Origin: a virus
Length of the DNA stretch: 22,824 nt
Reading direction: 5' to 3' (one strand)
Virus record (IMG/VR): IMGVR_UViG_3300036652_000658
Coordinates: 1-22,824 of that record
In this document: in pieces, positions 7,090-13,177 of the stretch
Layout: the number at the start of each line of letters is the position of its first letter
Numbering within the stretch: position 1 is the stretch's first letter
Notes under the pieces: generated by a model
The model's input: the letters and a program-made list of their open reading frames with translations, nothing else
Database searches by the model: none
Told to the model about the DNA's origin: nothing
Made by a program: the position numbers and the translations under genes

Positions 7090-8358
7090 TTATGCATAGC
7101 TCAATTTCGGGTATTTTAGGGTAGAGCCGCCCCATTCGTCATTGGTTAACTGATCTGCGACCAATGCGAGATACCGGAAAGCATCAGCTCCATGGCTGTA
7201 TTCGTCGTGCAAAGGCGCTCCAGGATGGTTCGTTTGCTGGTTCACATGCCGGCGATAGCGCTTCAAACACTCAACCAACCGTTTTGTCTTGTCCTTGTCG
7301 AAATAGCACCGGCTGAACACCATGCGGGCGGCTTTAATCCCCTGCTCAACGTCCATCCGAGGGATGCCGGGGTTTGTGGTGTCTCCTGGAACCGATCTGC
7401 CAAACGCTTGCAGTATTTCCTGCGCGCTCTTGCCGGACTTGTATTCCTTAGTGAACCCATCGTGTGGCAGATAGTCGTTACCCCAGTTCAGCGGCATGTC
7501 CTTCAGGTCTTTCACGTAGTCCGACAGCTTGCGGTGTGAATCCTCGATGTAGTCCACGATCCGGATCTCAGAAGCACCACGCTGAACCAGGATGATGGAC
7601 ATGGAGTCATTCCAGCCCAGATCCCACACCGCGTGCGTCTTCAGCATCTCGTCCACAGGGACTTCGCGCATCCGGCCCTTAGCCTCGGCCTCGGACACTT
7701 CATCGAAGTAAATCGCCCCTTGAACTGCTGGCATGCACTTTCCTTCCCAGATGTGGCCGTACTCGTCTACCTTCAAAGTAGCTTGAGCGTGTCGGCGCTC
7801 TTGCTCCAAGACTTCAGGGAACCACGGGTTCTCGGTGTAGTTCATCAGCACAGCCACACAGTCAGGCGGCGGGCTGGTCACAAAGCGTTGGTAAGTCTCG
7901 TCCGTGTCTAGCTGCGGGTTGAACGTCACCCACACCTCTGATTCGCTCTTGCGGATGGTAGGCAAAAGTACAGACCAGGATTTCTTGCTGACTGCGTGGG
8001 CCTCTTCGATCCAGACCCTATCCACCCCTTCATAGGACTTGATCGAGTCCACAGTGTGCTGCTGGAGCCCTGCAAAGGTGATCTCTGTCCCGTTCTTTCC
8101 CTTGATGACCGTCTGCTGCACTTCGTAGAAGTAGCCCAGGTCCAATGCCTCTATCTGGTCACTCAGGAGCTTGTGCACAGAGTCGGCAATCGACTTCTGC
8201 ACCTCTCGGGTGCACAGGATGCGCAATGGCCTCTCGGTGCCTTGGATCAACAGTGCGCGGGCGAAGCCCCAAGACTTACCCGAACCCCGACCGCCATACG
8301 CGCACTTGTAGCGGTGCGGCGTAAACAGGAACTGCAGGGCTCGGGGGAATTCGATCAC
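7090..8358 (-). CDS. terL: Terminase large subunit (PBSX/Terminase_3 type)
   Basis: A protein of 422 residues: the ATP-driven motor and nuclease that cuts concatemers and pumps DNA into the procapsid. The ATPase domain shows Walker A GGRGSGKS (residues 22-29), Walker B VDRVWIEEAH (about 112-121) and the coupling motif VWVTFNPQ (about 142-149). The C-terminal RNase-H-like nuclease has candidate metal ligands D246 (VWDLGWND), D300 (YLPHDG) and D385/D392 (HDEYSHGADAFRY). GTG 8358 is chosen because it overlaps the upstream stop as GTGA and gives the family-typical start VIEFPRALQFLF. An ATG 120 nt upstream would add an Arg-rich tail read through the small-subunit gene. Confidence 0.93.
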   Translation of the reverse strand: MIEFPRALQFLFTPHRYKCAYGGRGSGKSWGFARALLIQGTERPLRILCTREVQKSIADSVHKLLSDQIEALDLGYFYEVQQTVIKGKNGTEITFAGLQQHTVDSIKSYEGVDRVWIEEAHAVSKKSWSVLLPTIRKSESEVWVTFNPQLDTDETYQRFVTSPPPDCVAVLMNYTENPWFPEVLEQERRHAQATLKVDEYGHIWEGKCMPAVQGAIYFDEVSEAEAKGRMREVPVDEMLKTHAVWDLGWNDSMSIILVQRGASEIRIVDYIEDSHRKLSDYVKDLKDMPLNWGNDYLPHDGFTKEYKSGKSAQEILQAFGRSVPGDTTNPGIPRMDVEQGIKAARMVFSRCYFDKDKTKRLVECLKRYRRHVNQQTNHPGAPLHDEYSHGADAFRYLALVADQLTNDEWGGSTLKYPKLSYA

Positions 8359-8639
8359 TTGAATGTGACCGTGAGAGAGTGCTTCACAGCGCCGCCGTCT
8401 TCGCCTGTCACTTGGATGGGCATTACCTTGCCAATCAAGCCAAGGAATGCAGAGGCGGTCTTTGGGTCTTCGGCGCAACGAGCGAGGTAATCAACTCCAC
8501 CAACCTGCTCCAATGCCTGCGCGATCATGTCGCGGATCATGCCGGTGTTCTTGTTCGGCACGCCTTTAGGACGACCTGGGCCAGCTCCCATTGCGGCAGC
8601 GCCCTTAAGGTTCTTCTTCGTTTGTTTTACGTCAGACAT
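8355..8639 (-). CDS. Putative terminase small subunit
   Basis: A protein of 94 residues. It has a Lys-rich start MSDVKQTKKNLKGAAAMG, the motif GPGRPKGVPNKNT (about 20-32), a helical section MIRDMIAQALEQVGGVDYLA and the C-terminus GLIGKVMPIQVTGEDGG. Proteins with the GRPKGVPNK start and this length lie directly before terL in many phages and are taken as small terminase or packaging recognition proteins. ATG 8639 is preferred to an upstream in-frame start because AGAGG lies 6 nt before it. It overlaps the upstream gene by 8 nt and terL by 4 nt. The biochemical role is inferred from position. Confidence 0.7.
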   Translation of the reverse strand: MSDVKQTKKNLKGAAAMGAGPGRPKGVPNKNTGMIRDMIAQALEQVGGVDYLARCAEDPKTASAFLGLIGKVMPIQVTGEDGGAVKHSLTVTFK

Positions 8640-8826
8640 TGACCGCCTCTTTAGCCATCTGTTCAAGCTTGGCCTTGGCTTCTTCGACCAGATGGCAAGT
8701 CATCCCGAAGTGAGCTTCGGCCATGTCTACCTGCTCATTTAGGGCATCCAACGTCTCGCGCGATCTTTGCTTGGCCATCAATGCTGCGCCTAAGTCGCTA
8801 ATGGCGGTCATGTGCTTCTTTGACAT
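8632..8826 (-). CDS. Small helical protein, unknown function
   Basis: A protein of 64 residues, mostly one amphipathic helix (LMAKQRSRETLDALNEQVDM and HLVEEAKAKLEQMAKEAVNV). It contains a single histidine-rich spot near the middle and no membrane segment. It is the first gene after the tRNAs and overlaps the terminase small subunit gene by 8 nt. The ribosome-binding site is weak. A second ATG five codons in is an alternative start. The 185 bp upstream (8827-9011) shows no ORF, no convincing promoter and no terminator. Confidence 0.55.
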   Translation of the reverse strand: MSKKHMTAISDLGAALMAKQRSRETLDALNEQVDMAEAHFGMTCHLVEEAKAKLEQMAKEAVNV

Positions 8827-9011
8827 CTCGGGTTCCTATGGATTGTCCGATAAATGCCACATTGTGCCATTAAAGCGCTCTTCAGACTACCTCGATGCAA
8901 CTCAAGGCAGAGCGTTGCTGTTCTCGGCTCCTCTGCTGACGTCAGCCGCATACGCCATTTCCTGGCGCCCCTGTGAAGACGCCGCCCGGCAGATTCGGGA
9001 CTGTGATGACC

Positions 9012-9087
9012 TGGCACCGCGACGTGGACTTGAACCACGAACACCTGACTTCAAAGGCCAGTGCTCTACCAATTGAGCTATCACGGA
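9012..9087 (-). tRNA. tRNA-Gln, anticodon UUG
   Basis: This 76-nt cloverleaf is read on the minus strand. The acceptor is TCCGTGA / TCGCGGT with G73 and an encoded CCA. The D-stem is GCTC/GAGC. The anticodon stem CTGGC/GTCAG has loop CTTTGAA, giving anticodon TTG for codon CAA. The variable loop is GTGTT and the T-arm is CGTGG-TTCAAGT-CCACG. Position 1-72 is a U-U mismatch and 5-68 is a G-U pair. An unpaired 1-72 and G73 are compatible with glutaminyl-tRNA synthetase recognition, which in E. coli favours a weak 1-72 pair. It lies 6 nt after tRNA-Pro on the same transcript. Confidence 0.92.
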
Positions 9088-9093
9088 TCAATT

Positions 9094-9170
9094 TGGTCTG
9101 TGTGGGTGGACTCGAACCACCGACCTCAGCCTTCCAAGGGCCGAACGCTGACCAACTGCGCTACACACAG
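9094..9170 (-). tRNA. tRNA-Pro, anticodon UGG
   Basis: This 77-nt cloverleaf is on the minus strand. It has a perfect 7-bp acceptor CTGTGTG/CACACAG with C1-G72, A73 and an encoded CCA, the usual proline tRNA signature. The D-stem is GCGC/GCGT. The anticodon stem CGGCC/GGCTG has loop CTTGGAA, giving anticodon TGG for codon CCA. The T-arm is GGTGG-TTCGAGT-CCACC. Its 5' end lies about 10 nt downstream of the promoter -10 box, so the primary transcript needs almost no 5' trimming. Confidence 0.93.
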
Positions 9171-9179
9171 AGAACCTTC

Positions 9180-9208
9180 ATTATGCGCGGGCTAGGTGGG
9201 TTTGTCAC
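9180..9208 (-). promoter_or_regulatory. Sigma70-type promoter for the tRNA pair
   Basis: On the minus strand GTGACA (9208-9203) and CATAAT (9185-9180) are separated by 17 bp, each one base off the consensus hexamers TTGACA and TATAAT. The predicted transcript would start at about 9173, some 3 nt before tRNA-Pro. The -35 box overlaps the stop codon of the 32-residue membrane peptide gene. It may also supply transcripts for the terminase operon. Confidence 0.75.
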
Positions 9209-9303
9209 GCCAAAAGCCACCACGCACACAATGCCCAAACACCAAGAATTGCCCCCCAGATGGCGCACACGCCGCCGATAAATCTCCAGTCGTTTACTGT
9301 CAT
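9205..9303 (-). CDS. Tiny membrane peptide (32 residues)
   Basis: ATG 9303 begins MTVNDWRFIGGVCAIWGAIL and the frame ends at TGA 9207-9205. GGAGG lies immediately before the start, and the ATG overlaps the NinB stop as ATGA, so translation is very likely. Residues about 9-31 form one hydrophobic segment rich in Trp, Ala and Leu, so the product is probably a single-pass inner-membrane peptide. Its 3' end overlaps the promoter that drives the tRNAs. Function is unknown. A holin-like or envelope-modifying role is possible but unsupported. Confidence 0.65.
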   Translation of the reverse strand: MTVNDWRFIGGVCAIWGAILGVWALCAWWLLA

Positions 9304-9710
9304 CTTTCCTCCAATTCGTAAAACGTCACGCCCAACTCACTGGCGGCGTATGCCTCAACCTGCGAGCAGAACTCTGAAAACTCGGCTGTGTCCAGCTCCG
9401 TGGAGCTTTTGCCGATCACCTGGCCGCCTGGTAATTCCTCGACCCCGATGAACATGCGCTTGAAATACTCATGCCAGTTCTCGGCGCTGTACATCTTCCC
9501 GCCTACCACCGCTTGCGCTGCAACCTGGGCTAACACTCCATTGCCCCAGTACCGGCGGTTCTGCGGGCTGGTGCGCTTCCTCTTGGAGACTGTCAGTACC
9601 CACCTATGTCCACCTTGCAGAACCTGCGCCAGGAAAGGGTAGAGCTGGGTCTTGATGACTTGCCAAGCCTGGGAGCGGTTGTGCAGCTCAAGATGCAGCT
9701 TTTCAGCCAT
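9300..9710 (-). CDS. ninB: NinB/Orf-family recombination mediator
   Basis: A protein of 136 residues with the NinB pattern: N-terminal HLELHNRSQAWQVIKTQLYP, then TVSKRKRTSPQNRRYWGNGV (the conserved RSxxQNxxYW-type motif), then NWHEYFKRMFIG and a C-terminal EFSEFCSQVEAYAASELGV. In lambda the homologue (Orf) binds SSB and single-stranded DNA and can replace RecFOR in loading a recombinase. Its length is close to lambda NinB. It overlaps the upstream coiled-coil gene by 8 nt and the tiny membrane gene by 4 nt. It lies downstream of the O/P-like genes, as in the lambda nin region. Confidence 0.85.
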   Translation of the reverse strand: MAEKLHLELHNRSQAWQVIKTQLYPFLAQVLQGGHRWVLTVSKRKRTSPQNRRYWGNGVLAQVAAQAVVGGKMYSAENWHEYFKRMFIGVEELPGGQVIGKSSTELDTAEFSEFCSQVEAYAASELGVTFYELEER

Positions 9711-9993
9711 CGCCCTTGCCGTCTTCCGCCGTATGCCACAGTGCAGACGTAGCTGTCATCAGTGGCTGGCGCGCGGCCCTCATCTCTGGCTCCCATGCGG
9801 CACGGTTTTTGTACTGGGCTACTGTCGCCTCCAGCGTCTCAATGCGGCTCACAGCCGCCTCAATGTGCCTCAGGGCCTTGACGTTGGCATGCAGCAATGC
9901 CCTCTGTGCCTCGTAGAGCTTGGTCGATAGCGTTGAGTTCTCCTCCGTCAGCCGGTCAACTTCGCCCTCAAGGATTCCTTCAATGTCTCTCAT
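9703..9993 (-). CDS. Coiled-coil protein, unknown function
   Basis: A protein of 96 residues. Residues 1-62 form a strong heptad-type coiled coil (ILEGEVDRLTEENSTLSTKL, IEAAVSRIETLEATVAQYK), followed by a short basic and polar tail. It has no cysteine and no membrane segment. The ATG overlaps the upstream stop (ATGA), and the 3' end overlaps ninB by 8 nt. I do not recognise a family. The tight coupling suggests co-regulation with the nin genes rather than any defined function. Confidence 0.65.
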   Translation of the reverse strand: MRDIEGILEGEVDRLTEENSTLSTKLYEAQRALLHANVKALRHIEAAVSRIETLEATVAQYKNRAAWEPEMRAARQPLMTATSALWHTAEDGKGDG

Positions 9994-10289
9994 CGCGCTT
10001 CACCTTTAAGCATTCCAGCCAACAAATCCGCTTCCATCTGCTCGGAAAGCGTTACCAGGCCCTTCTCTATTGCGTCAGGCCACCATTCAGGCTTTCCGCT
10101 GGGGGTTTCGCCGCAGTGGTAGCGCATCCCTTGGGGCTTCAGCTTTTCGGCGGGTACCATCTGCGATGGCCGAAGCGGATATGGACAGTTATGGTCGATT
10201 ATGGACACTCTGGCCATAACTTTGTCGGTGGTTTCCATCGCTATGCAGGGCCAGCCACCGTACGAATAGCGGCATCCTTGGGCGATCAT
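9990..10289 (-). CDS. Hypothetical phage protein
   Basis: A protein of 99 residues starting MIAQGCRYSYGGWPCIAMET. It has several aromatic and His/Cys residues (CPYPLRPSQM, MRYHCGETPSGKPEWWPDAI) and a C-terminal helix SEQMEADLLAGMLKGEAR. ATG 10289 is preferred over an in-frame ATG 51 nt upstream because it overlaps the preceding stop as ATGA, the pattern used throughout this operon. The cysteines are not in a clear zinc-binding pattern. No family is recognised. Confidence 0.6.
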   Translation of the reverse strand: MIAQGCRYSYGGWPCIAMETTDKVMARVSIIDHNCPYPLRPSQMVPAEKLKPQGMRYHCGETPSGKPEWWPDAIEKGLVTLSEQMEADLLAGMLKGEAR

Positions 10290-10483
10290 GGCAGTGTCCG
10301 GTAAGCGATGATGCGCATCGAGCCATGCGGTATTTTCCACGGCAAGCCGTTGGCCGGAATGCTGCAGATTTCCGCCTCTCTGCCATTGCGCGACAGAACA
10401 ATCACGTCAACCTTCTTGTCATACGTCTCTGGCGGCTGCTCGTTGCTGTCACCTCGGGGGGTGAATCCTTCGGGGATGTTCAT
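10286..10483 (-). CDS. Hypothetical small phage protein
   Basis: A protein of 65 residues starting MNIPEGFTPRGDSNEQPPET. It has a central strand KVDVIVLSRNGREAEI and the C-terminus SMRIIAYRTLP. Similar short proteins ending in an IIAYR-type strand are frequent in phage early regions, with unknown role. ATG 10483 starts 1 nt after the upstream stop and is preferred over an in-frame upstream start that would run through the zinc-ribbon gene. Confidence 0.6.
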   Translation of the reverse strand: MNIPEGFTPRGDSNEQPPETYDKKVDVIVLSRNGREAEICSIPANGLPWKIPHGSMRIIAYRTLP

Positions 10484-10484
10484 G

Positions 10485-10667
10485 TCATGCGCCTGATGGG
10501 AGCCGGCAATAGCCGCAAATGTCAGCACGGTCTGACGGGGCGCCACAGCCTGGGCAGTGCCGGTGATATGGCACGTACTTCGTGACCGGGACACCGTCCA
10601 TGCGCGGGAACTGCTGCTGCAGCGCCTGCTTGATCATGCGAATATGGTTGTCGCCTTGGTCGTTCAT
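10485..10667 (-). CDS. Small zinc-ribbon protein
   Basis: A protein of 60 residues with a helical first half (DNHIRMIKQALQQQFPRMDG). The C-terminal single zinc ribbon is CPGCGAPSDRADICGYC (CxxC-x9-CxxC), preceded by HRHC. It probably binds one zinc ion, and it may contact nucleic acid or protein. The ATG overlaps the stop of the membrane gene upstream (ATGA), and the next gene begins 1 nt after the stop. The specific function is unknown. Confidence 0.65.
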   Translation of the reverse strand: MNDQGDNHIRMIKQALQQQFPRMDGVPVTKYVPYHRHCPGCGAPSDRADICGYCRLPSGA

Positions 10668-10828
10668 GGCAGATACCTAGCAATCACATCGTAGAAGATG
10701 CCGCAGAAGTAGATGGCGATCAGTCCAATGATGATCTTGATCCAGACTTGGTCGCGAGCCTTGGAGCGCTCAAACTCAAGGGTTGCGGCGTCTATCTCTT
10801 CTTGGGTGAGCCAAGGGCGGTTGTTCAT
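10664..10828 (-). CDS. Small single-pass membrane protein (54 residues)
   Basis: The start reads MNNRPWLTQEEIDAATLEFE, followed by a charged helix, then a hydrophobic segment VWIKIIIGLIAIYFCGIFY (about residues 28-46) and a short tail. This predicts a cytoplasmic helix followed by one membrane span. The ATG overlaps the HNH gene stop (ATGA) and its stop overlaps the zinc-ribbon start (ATGA), which strongly supports translation. Function is unknown. Confidence 0.65.
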   Translation of the reverse strand: MNNRPWLTQEEIDAATLEFERSKARDQVWIKIIIGLIAIYFCGIFYDVIARYLP

Positions 10829-11316
10829 AGTACGTTTCCTTCGTGAAGTTCTCGCTTTTTCGCCACATAGGCGGCATGCGCCTCCTCTGGCGTGTCAAAG
10901 CCGCCCAAATAGATTTGCTTGCCATTCAGCCAAATTTTGGCGCGGTATTTCCCGCCATTCAAATGCACACCAATGAACCCCGTCTTGTTTGGCCGGACGC
11001 CATTGCGCTGGTTCTGGCAGTTGATCTGATTGCTCACATCTCTTAGGTTCGCGATGCGGTTGTCATTGCGAACGCCGTTGATGTGATCTATCTGCCCTTT
11101 TGGCCACTCTCCATAATGAATAGCCCAAGCAATCCGGTGCCCTTTCAAGACCGCTCCAGGCAAATTCACCTGGATGTACCCAGCGACGTCCAAGCACTTT
11201 GCTTCTTTGCCCAGCAACGTAGAGGCCCGCACCTTGATCCAAGTTAAAGCCCCCGTTTCCGGGTCGTAGGCCAAGCGCTCTTTAAGCTCCTGAGGGGAAT
11301 AGATCTTTTGCGGCAT
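10825..11316 (-). CDS. HNH endonuclease with AP2 DNA-binding domain
   Basis: A protein of 163 residues. An N-terminal NUMOD-like stretch (YDPETGALTWIK) leads to an HNH_3-type nuclease with H60-R61, the core IDHINGVRNDNRIANLRDV (about 76-94) and a trailing Asn pair. The C-terminal AP2 domain reads TGFIGVHLNGGKYRAKIWL followed by IYLGGFDTPEEAHAAY (about 112-150). Such free-standing enzymes nick or cut DNA site-specifically and usually spread as selfish homing genes between phages. Both active-site and DNA-binding parts look intact. It sits in the nin region behind a 16-bp perfect palindrome, and its stop overlaps the next start. It may instead assist packaging or replication. Confidence 0.88.
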   Translation of the reverse strand: MPQKIYSPQELKERLAYDPETGALTWIKVRASTLLGKEAKCLDVAGYIQVNLPGAVLKGHRIAWAIHYGEWPKGQIDHINGVRNDNRIANLRDVSNQINCQNQRNGVRPNKTGFIGVHLNGGKYRAKIWLNGKQIYLGGFDTPEEAHAAYVAKKRELHEGNVL

Positions 11317-11317
11317 A

Positions 11318-11333
11318 GACGTAATATTACGTC
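11318..11333. repeat. 16-bp perfect palindrome at ninG / HNH junction
   Basis: GACGTAATATTACGTC reads identically on both strands. It covers the ninG stop codon and the 10 bp gap before the HNH start at 11316. It could be a binding site for a dimeric protein, or a target or scar of the endonuclease. Chance occurrence is not excluded: about 0.35 perfect 16-mers are expected in a random window of this size. Confidence 0.5.
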
Positions 11334-11902
11334 AACTTCGCCGAACGTTCAAGCCTTCTGAGCCGCTTGCCCATGATTTTTTTGAAGCGCCCCAAATAGT
11401 CGCGGCTGTTGCGCGTCACAGCGTTCTGCGCCTTGAGCCAGTCCACGCGCTCTTGGCCCACTTTCTGGACTAGCTTCACTTCGTATTGGTCAATTCTTCC
11501 GCTGTAGAGCTTGTTACAGATCCAGCAGGATTTGTGAATGTTCCACAGGTTGAACTGCAGGGCAGAGCAGGCGCCGTGCGAGCGAAAGTGCGAGCCGTGC
11601 CACTGGCCATCCCAATTCGCCGGCAGCTCGCAGGATATGCACTCGTCGTTCCTGTCCCGGATACGGGCGATGTGCTGGACGATCTTGCGGCACTCTTCCT
11701 CAAGCACGCTGATCTTCTTCAGACTCTCGCGCTTCACCCTGTCCTGGCGCTTCTCTTCTACCTGGGCGGCCTTGGATGCCTTTGCAGCGCGTCTTTCTGC
11801 CTTCTGGGCCTGTGCGTCTGCCCATGGGGCTATGCAGGCTTCGTGGATGCGCTCAGGGGGTGCTAGGCGCCCCTTGCAGTGGGGGCAAAGGGCGCGGCGC
11901 AT
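11327..11902 (-). CDS. ninG: NinG/Rap-family recombination endonuclease
   Basis: A protein of 191 residues. An N-terminal zinc pair CPHC (residues 6-9) is followed by a long basic coiled coil rich in Lys, Arg and Ala (about 30-80). The catalytic zinc-bound domain has CISC (88-91), GSHFRSHG (103-110), FNLWNIHKSC (117-126) and CWIC (126-129), and the C-terminus is basic. This order matches the lambda NinG (Rap) family, an HNH-like nuclease that cuts branched recombination intermediates such as Holliday junctions and D-loops. It starts 1 nt after the Gp49-like gene and ends 10 bp before the HNH gene. Confidence 0.9.
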   Translation of the reverse strand: MRRALCPHCKGRLAPPERIHEACIAPWADAQAQKAERRAAKASKAAQVEEKRQDRVKRESLKKISVLEEECRKIVQHIARIRDRNDECISCELPANWDGQWHGSHFRSHGACSALQFNLWNIHKSCWICNKLYSGRIDQYEVKLVQKVGQERVDWLKAQNAVTRNSRDYLGRFKKIMGKRLRRLERSAKLT

Positions 11903-11903
11903 G

Positions 11904-12308
11904 TCAGTCTGCAGCCAGCTTAGTGCGCAGTTCGTAGCCCATCAGTGGCCAGATTTTCTGCTCGGCGTTTTGGCGCGCGATCTTGCGGCCAATGTCGGCA
12001 TCAAAGTTCTCGGGACTGGCGCAAGCGCTTTCCCCAGTAACCGTGAAGCCGTTTTGCAGCGTCAGCACACAGAAAGTCAGCAGCCCCAAAGAGCCAGCCG
12101 CCTCAAAGTGGAATGGCCGCAGCACGCCGTCAGGGCTGGCCTCGTTGTATGCACTGCCAGCAACGCCGTCAAAGGCGGTGAAGTAGTGCTCGCTGGCAAT
12201 ATTCGCCTTAAGGTCGGCAGGCGTCACGCGCGCGGCAGTCTTGCCCTTGGCTTGGATCATCTGCTCCACGGCGTTGTCGGAGTTGTCGGGGGAGTTCACG
12301 TTATGCAT
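11904..12308 (-). CDS. Gp49/Gp66-like phage protein
   Basis: A protein of 134 residues. The C-terminal half shows the hallmark sequence of the phage Gp49-like family: LTLQNGFTVTGESACASP, then ENFDADIGRKIARQNAEQKI and WPLMGYELR. The N-terminus carries VTPADLKANIASEHYFTAFD, as in other members. The family is widespread in phages of proteobacteria, but its biochemical role is unknown to me. It overlaps nothing and starts 1 nt after the preceding stop. Confidence 0.8.
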   Translation of the reverse strand: MHNVNSPDNSDNAVEQMIQAKGKTAARVTPADLKANIASEHYFTAFDGVAGSAYNEASPDGVLRPFHFEAAGSLGLLTFCVLTLQNGFTVTGESACASPENFDADIGRKIARQNAEQKIWPLMGYELRTKLAAD

Positions 12309-12309
12309 T

Positions 12310-12504
12310 TCATTCCTCAGTTGTTGCCAGTGTCCGACTGGCGGCGGCTTGGGCTTGCCCCAATTCCTTTGCTACGTCCTTTCCAATCCCCTGAAACATA
12401 GGCTCCTTCTCCAGCTCCTTGCATCGGAATCTGCTGTGGTCTATGAAGCCTGGGAGCATGGCCATTCTTGTTAGGTGGAGGACTTGTTTTGTGTATTCGT
12501 TCAT
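12310..12504 (-). CDS. Hypothetical small protein
   Basis: A protein of 64 residues, starting MNEYTKQVLHLTRMAMLPGF and ending with an Ala-rich helix (GQAQAAASRTLATTEE). Its only cysteine is in FRCKELE. The start overlaps the upstream stop by 4 nt and the stop is 1 nt from the next ATG. It has no recognised family, and its coding status rests on the operon fit. Confidence 0.55.
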   Translation of the reverse strand: MNEYTKQVLHLTRMAMLPGFIDHSRFRCKELEKEPMFQGIGKDVAKELGQAQAAASRTLATTEE

Positions 12505-12743
12505 CTGGCTTTGATCATGGCAAAAAGCGCGACGATCCCCGCCTCATCAACCGGCAAACTTGGGTATTGAAGGCCGTCCGCTGCTTCCACAAACGTCTCA
12601 ACCTCCACATCCACCCCGGCCGTGTGCTCTTGACCGCAGGCGGAGCAGTAGAACTTCTGCCGCTGGTGAACAAGGTGCCTGGCGTCCAGGTCGAAGTCGA
12701 TGCCGGACAGGGGGCAGTCGTATGCCTGCCATACCCTGGTCAC
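12501..12743 (-). CDS. Hypothetical small protein with CxxC motif
   Basis: A protein of 80 residues, beginning MTRVWQAYDCPLSGIDFDLD. The middle reads HLVHQRQKFYCSACGQEH, where Cys-x2-Cys together with His residues and the upstream Cys could hold one zinc ion. The C-terminus is an acidic helix. The ATG overlaps the upstream stop (ATGA). Function is unknown. Confidence 0.55.
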   Translation of the reverse strand: MTRVWQAYDCPLSGIDFDLDARHLVHQRQKFYCSACGQEHTAGVDVEVETFVEAADGLQYPSLPVDEAGIVALFAMIKAR

Positions 12744-12865
12744 AGCAAATCTCCAAGTATGCGCAGAGCGCGCTTTACATCAATGTCCATGGCAGGCTCT
12801 CCGTTGCGTACTTCATCTAGTACTGAGTGAGCCCAGGATTGTTCGGGGGTTAGGTTTTCACGCAC
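12740..12865 (-). CDS. Hypothetical small protein, start uncertain
   Basis: With GTG 12865 as start the product has 41 residues: VRENLTPEQSWAHSVLDEVR followed by a short helix with DIDVKRALRILGDLL. AGGT lies about 9 nt upstream, and the overlap with the preceding gene is then 16 nt. A longer version from GTG 12946 (68 residues) lacks a ribosome-binding site and overlaps the preceding gene by 97 nt, so I prefer the short form. The stop overlaps the next ATG (ATGA). The compact, polar and helical sequence matches no family I know. Confidence 0.5.
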   Translation of the reverse strand: MRENLTPEQSWAHSVLDEVRNGEPAMDIDVKRALRILGDLL

Positions 12866-13146
12866 GGCGTCACCTGCATTGGTAGTGATTTGTGAAGGGC
12901 TGCACGCGGAACTGTGTACATAGGCGCCGGTGTTGGCAGTGGCCACGGGTCCACAAGCCCAATGATGGCGCTCATGGCCTCTTCAATGTTCAACTTTTCA
13001 TCGTTCGGCAGATAGCAGCGGACGATGTTCAGAATTTGCGCAAGCCTGTGCTCCGCCTTGTAGAACTTGAATTCCCAGTCTGTGGGCTTTTCCTCCAGGC
13101 TGGTCAACTGGGCTAGGATTTGCTGCCCTTCGATTGTCTTGCTCAT
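12850..13146 (-). CDS. Hypothetical protein
   Basis: A protein of 98 residues, with a helical N-terminal half (IEGQQILAQLTSLEEKP, FYKAEHRLAQILNIVRCYLP) and a Pro-rich C-terminal tail (DPWPLPTPAPMYTVP). AAGGAG lies 6 nt before ATG 13146. It comes 31 bp after the helicase-loader gene. No family is recognised. Its helical content and location suggest an early protein of unknown role. Confidence 0.6.
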   Translation of the reverse strand: MSKTIEGQQILAQLTSLEEKPTDWEFKFYKAEHRLAQILNIVRCYLPNDEKLNIEEAMSAIIGLVDPWPLPTPAPMYTVPRAALHKSLPMQVTPCVKT

Positions 13147-13177
13147 GCTTCGCTCCTTAGTGCTTCCTTGGCAAACC

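Noticed and set aside
8855-8869. Sigma54-like TGGCAC motif upstream of the small gene before terminase
   Set aside because: The GG to GC spacing is one base short of the -24/-12 consensus and the -12 element is poor. An imperfect dyad is visible but too weak to call an operator.
8935-8946. 12-bp palindrome GCTGACGTCAGC
   Set aside because: Several perfect 12-mers are expected by chance in a window this long, and nothing about its position adds weight.
12866-12946. Extended N-terminus of the gene at 12740-12865
   Set aside because: The upstream GTG has no ribosome-binding site and would force a 97-nt overlap with the well-initiated gene 12850-13146.
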